A stretch of DNA of 8,617 nucleotides from contig JACVRM010000087.1 in the NCBI GenBank assembly GCA_014534415.1, positions 1-8,617 on the forward strand, written 5' to 3'. Below are positions 1-6,258 of the stretch, piece by piece. The notes under the pieces were generated by a model. It ran no database searches. It was not told the origin of the DNA and saw nothing but the letters and a program-made list of their open reading frames with translations. Every line of letters starts with the position of its first letter. Position 1 is the stretch's first letter. The DNA comes from Thermoleophilia bacterium (GTDB taxonomy: Bacteria; Actinomycetota; Thermoleophilia; Gaiellales; Gaiellaceae). The translations under genes and the position numbers were made by a program.

Positions 1-642
1 CCGCGCCGCTGAGCGCTCCGTCGTAACGAGCCCCCTGCCTGCCCGCACGAGAGCCCCGGCGACGACCTCGGCGAAGCGCCGCGCGTCCGCGTGGCTATGA
101 CGCCTCGCCACGGGTACCTGCACGTGCAGCCCGTCGCCGCCCGTCGTCTTGACGAGCGACTCGAGTTCGAGGGCTCCGAGCGCCTCGCGGAGCAACAGCG
201 CCGCCTGGACGACCTCGCCGAACCCCACGCCGGCCGGATCGAGGTCGAACAGCACGTAGTCGGGACGCTCCGGCCGGTCGATGCGAGACGTCCAGACGTG
301 CAAGTCGATGCAGCCGAAATCGACCATCCACGCGAGCGACGGCGCGTCCTCGACGAGCGGGTAGCGCACGAGCTCGCCGGAGCGCGACTTGGCCGGCTGC
401 GCCGACACCGGAATCCAGTCGGGCAGCTCGGGCGGCGCGTCCTTGATCCATTCGAACGGGCTGCGCGGGCCGTTGTAGTGCCGTTTCAGCGTGAACGGCC
501 GTCCGCGCAGGTGCGGCACGACAACGTGCGCGACGCGTGCGTAGTAGTCCAGCACGTCGCGCTTCTGCACGCCGTACTCCGGCCACCAGAGCTGATCGAG
601 CCGTGTCGGGCGAACGACACGGCGCCCCCGACGAATCTCCAT
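1..642 (-). CDS. LigD-type NHEJ primase/polymerase domain protein (partial)
   Basis: Archaeo-eukaryotic primase-like polymerase domain of bacterial non-homologous end joining, which adds nucleotides (ribonucleotides preferred) at broken DNA ends before ligation with Ku and an ATP-dependent ligase. Seen: 214 residues open to the window edge. RGRPFTLKRHYNG (residues 47-58) and FEWIKDAP (63-70) match the family. LFDLDP (131-136) holds the two metal-binding aspartates D133 and D135. KTTGGDGLHV (165-174) is the nucleotide-binding loop with H173, and LVTTERSAAR (205-214) is a conserved stretch near the break. The third catalytic Asp and the C-terminus lie outside, so whether a ligase or phosphoesterase domain follows, as in mycobacterial LigD, cannot be seen. 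ATG at 642 is chosen because MEIRRGRRVV fits the usual family N-terminus. The frame stays open further upstream (GTG at 714), but that start would overlap the divergent neighbour. No clear Shine-Dalgarno sequence precedes it. Family assignment is firm. Confidence 0.9.
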   Translation of the reverse strand, partial: MEIRRGRRVVRPTRLDQLWWPEYGVQKRDVLDYYARVAHVVVPHLRGRPFTLKRHYNGPRSPFEWIKDAPPELPDWIPVSAQPAKSRSGELVRYPLVEDAPSLAWMVDFGCIDLHVWTSRIDRPERPDYVLFDLDPAGVGFGEVVQAALLLREALGALELESLVKTTGGDGLHVQVPVARRHSHADARRFAEVVAGALVRAGRGLVTTERSAAR

Positions 643-706
643 GCGGAGCCGTTTCCCGTCGGGCCCGAGGCTCAAGCGGACGTGCGCGGGTGCCGATACG
701 GGCTCC

Positions 707-3382
707 GTGCGCACGAAGACCCCGCCTGCGCCCGGGAGCTGGCCGGTCGACTCGTATCGCCAACTGGCCGACGTCTTCCATGAGCTGCTCGCCGAGCAGT
801 CGCTCGAGGCGCTGCTCGAGCGCATCGCGAGCGCGCTCGCCGACCTCGTCCCGTACAGCGACCTCTCGGTCTACGAGGTCGACGAGGCGAACCGCTGCCT
901 CGTGCCCATCCTCGCGCGCAGCGAGTGGGCCGAGGAGATTTTGCGCAACCGGCCGCAGTTCGGGGAGGGGCTGACCGGCTGGGCCGTCGCGCACCTCGAG
1001 CCGGTGCTCGCCAACAACGCGCACGAGGATCCGCGGGTCGCGCAGGTTCCTGGCACACCGGTGGAGCCCGAGGCGCTCATCGTGGTGCCGCTCGTCGCGC
1101 GCGACTCGCTCAAAGGCACGCTCAACATCTATCGGCACGGCGAGGACGCGGCGTTCGACAGCGCCGAGTTCGAGCTCGCGAAGCGCTTCGGCGACGCGGC
1201 GGCGCTCGCCATCGACAACGCCCAGATCCGCGCCGCCCTCGAATACCAAGCGCAGACGGACTCGCTCACCGGTCTCTACAACCACCGCCACTTCCACGAG
1301 CGCCTCAAGGCGGAGCTCTCGCGCGCGAGCCGTGCGCGCGACGCCGTCGCACTCCTCATGATCGACCTGGACGACTTCAAGCGCGTCAACGACCTCTACG
1401 GCCACGGGGCCGGCGACCATGCGCTGTTCGGCTTCGCGGACCTGCTTCGGACATCCGTCCGCGACCACGATGTCGCATGCCGCATCGGCGGCGAGGAGTT
1501 CGGCGTCATCCTGCCGTCGTCGACGGCCGTCGATGCCGCCCGGCTCGGCCAGCGGCTGATGCGCCTGATCGCCGAGGCGAAACTCTCGCCCGACGGCCGC
1601 ATTTCGATCTCCGTGGGGATCGCGGAGGGGCCGACGGACGCGATGAACGCCCGCGACCTGGCCGCTTCCGCCGAGGCCGCCATGATGACGGCCAAGGCGC
1701 GCGGCGGCGACCGGGTCGTCGCCTTCCGATCGGGCAGCGCCGAGCGTCCGAATGGGCCGCGTGGCGGCCGCGACGCGCGCTCCATCGCACATCTGAAGAT
1801 GCTCCAGAGCGTCGCCACGAAGCTCAACCGTCTCAACGACGTCCGCGCGATCGGCGCCGCGATCGTCACCGAGCTGCGGGCCCTCGTCGACTACCACAAC
1901 TGTCGCGTCGTCGTCGTCGACGGTGACGACTTGCGCCCGATTGCATTCCGGGGCGAGCTCGGCAATCCGGAGCTCGGACCGGAGGCGGTCGGCTGCCGCG
2001 TCGGCGAGGGGATCACCGGGCGCGCCGCGGCCACGGGCGAGTCGCAGCTGGTGGCGAACGTGCGCGAATGCGACTTCGCGGCTCGCGTACCGGGCACGCC
2101 CGAGATCGACGAGACCATCGCCGCCGTGCCGCTGCGCTACGACACCCGCGTGATCGGTGTGATCGTCGTCTCCAAGCTCGGTACGGGCCAGCTCGATGCA
2201 GACGACGTGCGGCTGCTCGAGGTGCTCGCCGCCCACGCCTCCGTCGCGCTCGAGAATGCCCGCCTCTACGAGCAGCAGCGGCTTGCTGCCGAGAGCGCTT
2301 CGGAAAGCGCCCTGATCGCGAGCTCGCTGCTCGCCTTCAGCCGCGAGCTTGCGACCGGCGCGGGCGTCGACGAGATCGCGAGGCGGATCGCTTCGGCGGC
2401 GACGCGGTTGCTCGGAGCGAGCGGGACATCGCTTTGGATGCAGGCGGACGACGGGGGCGCGGTTCGGCCGCTCGCCGTCGACGGAGGGCCCCTCGAACGC
2501 GAGACCCGCGTGGCGGGCATCGAGGTCGACGACCAGGTCGCCCGACCGCTCCTGACCCGCCCGTCCCCGTTCGAATTGACGGTCGAGGAGCTCGCCGCGC
2601 TCAATCTGAGCGCGGCGCCCGAGCCGGCGAATTCGTACTTCGTCGCCCCGCTCGCGCTCGACGGCCGGCTCGGCGCGCTCGTCGCCGTTCTCGACGAGTC
2701 AGCCGCGCGCGAAGAGCGCTCGCGCGTCCTGCGCCTGCTCGCCGGACTGGCCGACCAGGCAGCGCTCGCACTGGCGAGCGCTCGTAACTGGGAGGGGCTC
2801 GAGCGAATGTTCGTCTCGACGGTGGAAGTGCTCGCCAACGCGCTCGAGGCCAACGACGAAGACACTTCGTCCCACGCGCGTTGGATCTCGGACGCGGCGC
2901 TCGCGGTCGGCCGCCGGCTCGGCCTCGACGGCGCGCAACTCCGCCGACTCGAGTACGGGGCGCTCTTCCACGACATCGGCCAGATCGGAATCCCTCACGA
3001 CGTGCTGCTCAAGCCCGGCGCGCTGACGCGCGAGGAGCGCGCGCTCGTGGAGCGCCATCCCGAGATCGGCGCGCGGATCCTCGCGCCGGTCGAGCGCCTC
3101 GGCGACGTTGCTCGCATCGTGCGCGCGTGTCACGAGCGGTGGGACGGCACCGGCTATCCCGACGGGCTCGCCGGCGAGGAGATCCCGGTCGAAGCGCGGA
3201 TCATCTTCGCGTGCGACGCATTCAATGCGATGGTCACGGATCGGCCGTACCGCAGCCGCCTGCCCGTCTCGGAGGCGCGTCGCCGGCTGCGTGAGGGCGC
3301 CGGCAGCCAGTTCGACCCGCGCGTGGTCGACGTGTTGCTCGAGCTCGGGCTCGAGCCGGCAGTCGACGCCGAAGCGGCCTAG
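707..3382 (+). CDS. GAF-GGDEF-GAF-GAF-HD-GYP cyclic-di-GMP signalling protein
   Basis: Predicted cytosolic cyclic-di-GMP enzyme of 891 residues with no membrane segment. Domains in order: GAF about 16-180; GGDEF about 185-341; GAF about 358-524; a weaker GAF-like domain about 534-690; HD-GYP about 700-880. The GGDEF half looks active: metal-site D220 in MIDLDDF, GGEEF at 261-265, and an intact RxxD inhibitory site (RDHD, 252-255) five residues before it. The HD-GYP half keeps H723, the HD pair 755-756, the HPEIG histidine, a later CDAF aspartate and GYP at 816-818. However, HDxGK reads HDIGQ (Q759) and the HHE motif reads CHE (C808). It may therefore make c-di-GMP, degrade it, or use one half as a regulatory site; GAF ligands are unknown. 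The start is uncertain: GTG 707 leaves 64 bp to the divergent gene, and ATG 641 is the other in-frame choice. Neither has a good ribosome binding site. Confidence 0.93.
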   Translation: MRTKTPPAPGSWPVDSYRQLADVFHELLAEQSLEALLERIASALADLVPYSDLSVYEVDEANRCLVPILARSEWAEEILRNRPQFGEGLTGWAVAHLEPVLANNAHEDPRVAQVPGTPVEPEALIVVPLVARDSLKGTLNIYRHGEDAAFDSAEFELAKRFGDAAALAIDNAQIRAALEYQAQTDSLTGLYNHRHFHERLKAELSRASRARDAVALLMIDLDDFKRVNDLYGHGAGDHALFGFADLLRTSVRDHDVACRIGGEEFGVILPSSTAVDAARLGQRLMRLIAEAKLSPDGRISISVGIAEGPTDAMNARDLAASAEAAMMTAKARGGDRVVAFRSGSAERPNGPRGGRDARSIAHLKMLQSVATKLNRLNDVRAIGAAIVTELRALVDYHNCRVVVVDGDDLRPIAFRGELGNPELGPEAVGCRVGEGITGRAAATGESQLVANVRECDFAARVPGTPEIDETIAAVPLRYDTRVIGVIVVSKLGTGQLDADDVRLLEVLAAHASVALENARLYEQQRLAAESASESALIASSLLAFSRELATGAGVDEIARRIASAATRLLGASGTSLWMQADDGGAVRPLAVDGGPLERETRVAGIEVDDQVARPLLTRPSPFELTVEELAALNLSAAPEPANSYFVAPLALDGRLGALVAVLDESAAREERSRVLRLLAGLADQAALALASARNWEGLERMFVSTVEVLANALEANDEDTSSHARWISDAALAVGRRLGLDGAQLRRLEYGALFHDIGQIGIPHDVLLKPGALTREERALVERHPEIGARILAPVERLGDVARIVRACHERWDGTGYPDGLAGEEIPVEARIIFACDAFNAMVTDRPYRSRLPVSEARRRLREGAGSQFDPRVVDVLLELGLEPAVDAEAA

Positions 3383-4167
3383 TCGGGCGCGAGCTCGCGC
3401 CGCAGCACCGAGGCCGTTGCCGCAAGCGCAACGCGCGTCTCGGCGGGCGTCGGCTCGCTTGTCGTCAGGCGCTGAAGGCCGAAGCCGGGCAGCAGCAGGA
3501 GCCTCGCGGCGAGCTTTTCGGACCCCTGCACCGCCCGCCAGATCTCCATGCTCAGCGCGAGCGACAAGAGCGCGACCACGACCGGTGTGAGAACGGCGGT
3601 CGCCGACATCGGCCAGGCCGCGTCGGCGATGGCCGCCACCGGGAGTACGAGTGCCGCGAAGTTCGTGCCGCAGCGGCGGGCGAAGCGGGTCGGGCGCGCG
3701 ACGTCGCGCCACGTGGCGACCAGGCGCCGTTCCTCGACGGCGGCGATCGCCCGGTGCTCCGCCCCGTGGAGAGCGCGAGTGCGGCCGCGGAAGAGCCACA
3801 CGAGGAGCGCGCCGGTCAGCGCGATCCCCGCGAAGAAGGCCACGCGTTCGGGCAGGAGGACGAAGCCGAACGGCACGACGAGCGCCAGCGCGAGCGCAAG
3901 CCGCTCGGCAGGCCGCGCGACGCCCGAGCCGCGGAAGAGCGGCGTCACCGAGGCGGCGAGGCGGGCGAGCCCGCGTACGAGGGGCAGTCGCCCGAGCGAG
4001 GACGGCGTCCGAGGCATCTGGCCCTCCCGAACCGTGCCGTCCACGCGCGCGTAGGCCCAGAAGCGGTCGCTCGCGATGACGATGCCGTCCGGGCGAGCCA
4101 TTCCGCCGAGGCGCGGCAGCGACGACGTCGTGTCGGCGCGGGCGAGCGTGGCCAGGGGATCAGCCAT
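3379..4167 (-). CDS. DUF1385 (YqhQ-like) membrane protein
   Basis: Integral membrane protein of 262 residues belonging to DUF1385, the family of Bacillus YqhQ; the biochemical role is not established. Seen: an N-terminal GGMARPDGIVI segment (21-31) in place of the usual GGQAVxEGVMM, PLVRGLARL (62-70), the family-defining HGAEH (134-138), RCGTNF (165-170) and PGFGLQRLTTSEP (227-239). Hydrophobic stretches at about 88-105, 107-125, 171-187 and 190-207 suggest four membrane passes. It is somewhat shorter than YqhQ (about 320 residues). ATG 4167 has GAGG a few bases upstream. Its TAG overlaps the stop of the convergent cyclic-di-GMP gene in a shared CTAG. A strong hairpin lies just upstream, between it and the small peptide gene on the same strand. 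Family assignment rests on the HGAEH and CGT motifs. Confidence 0.85.
   Translation of the reverse strand: MADPLATLARADTTSSLPRLGGMARPDGIVIASDRFWAYARVDGTVREGQMPRTPSSLGRLPLVRGLARLAASVTPLFRGSGVARPAERLALALALVVPFGFVLLPERVAFFAGIALTGALLVWLFRGRTRALHGAEHRAIAAVEERRLVATWRDVARPTRFARRCGTNFAALVLPVAAIADAAWPMSATAVLTPVVVALLSLALSMEIWRAVQGSEKLAARLLLLPGFGLQRLTTSEPTPAETRVALAATASVLRRELAPD
3386..3401. repeat. 16-bp perfect palindrome at convergent gene ends
   Basis: GGCGCGAGCTCGCGCC is its own reverse complement and starts 4 bases after the stop of the cyclic-di-GMP gene, inside the last codons of the DUF1385 gene. As RNA it could form a 6-bp stem with an AGCT loop in either direction. It lacks a T-run, so a terminator role is only possible, and codon constraints in a GC-rich gene could produce it by chance. 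Confidence 0.35.
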
Positions 4168-4188
4168 GGCCTCATGGTCGCCAAACGG

Positions 4189-4216
4189 AGGCCGCCCGGC
4201 AAGGGCCGGGCGGCCT
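4189..4216 (-). terminator. 12-bp GC hairpin downstream of the small peptide gene
   Basis: AGGCCGCCCGGC (4189-4200) and its exact complement GCCGGGCGGCCT (4205-4216) flank a 4-base loop. Read on the minus strand it lies 27 bases after the stop of the 25-residue peptide gene and is followed by CCGTTTGG, a poor U-tract of three T. It ends about 20 bases before the DUF1385 start codon. The simplest reading is a terminator between two same-strand genes. It could also act as an attenuator for DUF1385, because it sits in what would be that gene's leader. Confidence 0.65.
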
Positions 4217-4243
4217 AGTTCCCGGTTCCGTAGGTCCTAGTGC

Positions 4244-4321
4244 CTACCAGCGCCCGCGGGTGAAGAACCCGAGGAGCGCGAGCACCAGGATGACGATCAG
4301 GATGATCCAGAGAAGACTCAC
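4244..4321 (-). CDS. 25-residue hydrophobic membrane peptide
   Basis: Small gene encoding 25 residues: GTG start, then SLLW, a run of Ile, Leu and Val, then LGFFTRGRW and a TAG stop. The peptide is one predicted transmembrane helix with a short positively charged end (TRGRW), which suggests an inserted micropeptide with that end in the cytoplasm. The case for a real gene is translational: AAAGGAGG pairs closely with the 16S tail, and AGGAGG (4329-4334) ends 7 bases before the GTG. A strong hairpin follows the stop, and a possible stress-type promoter precedes it. It resembles the very small hydrophobic proteins often left unannotated in actinobacteria, and loosely the Lmo0937/DUF3309-type small membrane proteins, but I cannot assign a family. 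Function unknown. Confidence 0.7.
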   Translation of the reverse strand: MSLLWIILIVILVLALLGFFTRGRW

Positions 4322-4585
4322 CTACCCGCCTCCTTTCTCGTTGCGAACGGCATTCCCGGCCTGCGGACGCGTCAAACGAGGCAACTGCACGCTGAAGCGT
4401 CGTGCGCACCGCTCGAGGTCTGACCCCAACAGCTGACCGACGCGCTCGAACCTTGTCGGACACGGCGTTAAGCTCGCACGGCCGCGCTGGGGCGAGCGCC
4501 GTGCCAGTCGCGGCCGATTGTCGAAACCCACGAAGGGCGCTATGCGACGCACAGGCCACCGCCTTCCATCGCCTCGGCGAAGACC
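4322..4585. other. Divergent intergenic region before the importer operon
   Basis: 264 bases without a supportable gene. The left end carries the ribosome binding site and possible stress promoter of the small peptide gene (minus). For the importer (plus) the best promoter-like pair is TTGTCG (4518-4523) and TATGCG (4541-4546), 17 bases apart; the -10 lacks the final T, so this is weak. A bulged hairpin, CACGG-CGCT pairing with AGCG-CCGTG, spans 4477-4503. No riboswitch core (TPP, SAM or cobalamin) was recognised. Confidence 0.4.
4352..4377 (-). promoter_or_regulatory. Possible sigma-B/F-type promoter of the small peptide gene
   Basis: On the minus strand GTTT (4377-4374), a 16-base spacer and GGGAAT (4357-4352) approximate the actinobacterial sigma-B/sigma-F stress consensus (GTTT, about 14-17 bases, GGGTAT). 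GGGAAT is about 30 bases from the GTG, leaving a leader just long enough for the ribosome binding site. A TTGACG overlaps the upstream element but has no good -10 partner. Assignment is by consensus resemblance only. Confidence 0.35.
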
Positions 4586-5431
4586 ATGAGAACGCTGAGC
4601 GGCCGCATGCCACGACGCCAGGCGCGGGTCGCACCGTCGGAGCACGAGCCCAGCGGCCCGCTGCTACGGGTGGAACACGTCCGCCTCGGCTACTGGACCG
4701 CCCGGCAGTTCACGGTCGCGGTCGAAGACGTCAGCTTCGACGTCGAGGCGGGCGAGCGCATCATCGTGATCGGGCCATCCGGTTGCGGAAAGTCGACGCT
4801 GCTCAAGGCGATCGCAGGGTTCATCGAGCCGGCGGGGGGCCTCATCCAGATGGCGGGCCGCACGTCGCTCGCGCCGGGCCCCGACCGCGCCGTGGTCTTC
4901 CAGGAGTTCGACCAGTTGTTTCCCTGGCGGAGCGTGCTCAGCAACGTCGCCTACCCGCTGCGCGTCAACGGACACCGCCGCCGGGCGGCAATCGCCAAGG
5001 CGCGGCAGTACCTCGAGCTCACGAATCTCGCGCACGCCGCCGACCGCTATCCCCATCAGCTGTCCGGCGGCATGAAGCAGCGCGTCGCCATCGCGCGCGC
5101 CCTCGCGCTCGATCCGACGTTGCTGCTGATGGACGAGCCCTTCGGCAGCCTCGACGCGATCACGCGGCAGCGACTCCAGACGGAGCTGAATCGCATCGTC
5201 GAGCAGACGCGTGTGACGCTGCTCTTCGTCACGCACTCCATCGAGGAGGCGCTCGTGCTGGGCGACCGAATCGTGGTGCTCGGCGACGCTCCTTCCCGAG
5301 TCATTGCGACGGTCGACATCCGCGGTCTCGGCGGCCCGGAGACGGTCGAGTACAGCCAGATGCGCGGCCGGCTGCGGGAGCTGCTGGCGGTCGACAAGGA
5401 GGAGGTGGAGGAGATTGGCGGTCTCGAGTAG
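4586..5431 (+). CDS. ABC transporter ATPase, nitrate/taurine/sulfonate class
   Basis: Cytosolic nucleotide-binding subunit of an importer in the NitT/TauT (SsuB/TauB-like) class; a dimer powers uptake through the permease encoded next. Seen in 281 residues: Walker A GPSGCGKST (63-71), Q-loop Q106 in VVFQEFDQLFPW, signature LSGGMKQR (159-166), Walker B LLLMDEP with D183/E184, D-loop SLD, and switch H217 in THSIEEAL. All catalytic positions are intact. The FPW after the Q-loop and the C-terminal acidic tail fit this class. ATG 4586 is used, but its ribosome binding site is weak; ATG 4607 in the same frame is equally possible because the first 25 or so residues are not conserved. The gene overlaps the permease by 17 bases, so the two are probably translationally coupled. 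Substrate cannot be inferred from this subunit. Confidence 0.93.
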   Translation: MRTLSGRMPRRQARVAPSEHEPSGPLLRVEHVRLGYWTARQFTVAVEDVSFDVEAGERIIVIGPSGCGKSTLLKAIAGFIEPAGGLIQMAGRTSLAPGPDRAVVFQEFDQLFPWRSVLSNVAYPLRVNGHRRRAAIAKARQYLELTNLAHAADRYPHQLSGGMKQRVAIARALALDPTLLLMDEPFGSLDAITRQRLQTELNRIVEQTRVTLLFVTHSIEEALVLGDRIVVLGDAPSRVIATVDIRGLGGPETVEYSQMRGRLRELLAVDKEEVEEIGGLE

Positions 5432-6239
5432 CGCGGCGTCGATCCCGCGCCGGCCCGCCGCCTTCGGGTGGGCGCGCATTCCCGCGATCGTTCGCTACCC
5501 ACTCGTCGGCGCGGTGCTCGTGGCCGCGTGGCATTACTACGCCGTCCACAAGGGCTCGCTGTTCATGGCGACGCCGTGGCAGACGGTTCAAGAGTTCTGG
5601 CACGGCTGGCGGAACGGGTCGCTGTCCGAGCCGACGTGGGCGACCCTGCGCCTGCTGCTCGAGGGGATCGGCATCGGCGCGGCGATCGCCGCCGTCCTGA
5701 CCGCGTTCGCCACGCTTTCGAAGATCGGCGAGGATGCGCTCGTCCTGCTGACCGCCGTGCTGAACCCGCTGCCCGGCGTCGCCGTACTCCCGATTGCCAT
5801 GCTGCTCTTCGGGCTCAACGAGAGCGCGGTTCGCTTCGTGATCGCGAACGCCACGATCTGGCCGATTGCGATCGCCGTGAGCACGGGGTTCAAGACGGCG
5901 AACCAGACGCTCGTAGCCGTGGGGCGCAACGTGGGGCTCTCACGCGTTCGCGTGATCACCGACGTCCTGGCTCCGGCCGCACTGCCGCAAGCGATATCCG
6001 GCGTGAGAACCGCTTGGGCGTTCGGCTGGCGCACGATCATCGCCGCCGAGCTGGTCTTCGGCGTCGCCGGCTCGAGCGGAGGGCTCGGCAACTACATCAA
6101 CAACGCGAGGCAGTACTTCCTGACGCCGCAGGTCTTCGCCGGGCTGCTTACGATCGCGATTCTCGGCGTCGTGTTCGAGACGCTGTTCGGGCAGCTCGAA
6201 CGGCGAACGGTCATCCGCTGGGGCATGAAGACGTCCTGA
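5415..6239 (+). CDS. ABC transporter permease, nitrate/taurine/sulfonate class
   Basis: Inner-membrane channel subunit (BPD_transp_1 fold, SsuC/TauC-like) of 274 residues. Hydrophobic segments lie at about 27-42, 77-100, 106-134, 138-156, 199-218 and 240-257. The cytoplasmic EAA-type loop, AVGRNVGLSRVRVITDVLAPAALP (168-191, conserved G174), docks onto the ATPase. TTG 5415 is chosen because GGAGG at 5401-5405 lies 9 bases upstream and translation from there begins just before the first conserved part. This start lies inside the end of the ATPase gene. No ATG or GTG gives a better start. The binding-protein gene follows 19 bases downstream. Class is clear; substrate is not. Confidence 0.92.
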   Translation: MAVSSSAASIPRRPAAFGWARIPAIVRYPLVGAVLVAAWHYYAVHKGSLFMATPWQTVQEFWHGWRNGSLSEPTWATLRLLLEGIGIGAAIAAVLTAFATLSKIGEDALVLLTAVLNPLPGVAVLPIAMLLFGLNESAVRFVIANATIWPIAIAVSTGFKTANQTLVAVGRNVGLSRVRVITDVLAPAALPQAISGVRTAWAFGWRTIIAAELVFGVAGSSGGLGNYINNARQYFLTPQVFAGLLTIAILGVVFETLFGQLERRTVIRWGMKTS

Positions 6240-6258
6240 CGAGGCAAAAGGAGGGGTT

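Noticed and set aside
95..2236. Very long open frame on the minus strand opposite the cyclic-di-GMP gene
   Set aside because: It is the GC-codon shadow of two real genes: the product is Arg/Ala/Asp-rich with no domain, it crosses the boundary of two genes with clear motifs, and it runs antisense to both.
4453..4474. TTGTCG with TAAGCT as a promoter of the importer operon
   Set aside because: The spacing is only 10 bases, too short for any usual sigma factor pair; with a 17-base spacing the -35 would be a poor TCGAAC.
4322..4585. TPP or other riboswitch upstream of the importer
   Set aside because: No CUGAGA-type core or other conserved aptamer sequence is present; only a bulged 9-bp hairpin was found.
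4402..5700. Plus-strand frame running through the ATPase and permease genes
   Set aside because: It is out of frame with both well-supported ABC genes and its product is low-complexity Arg/Ala/Gly sequence.
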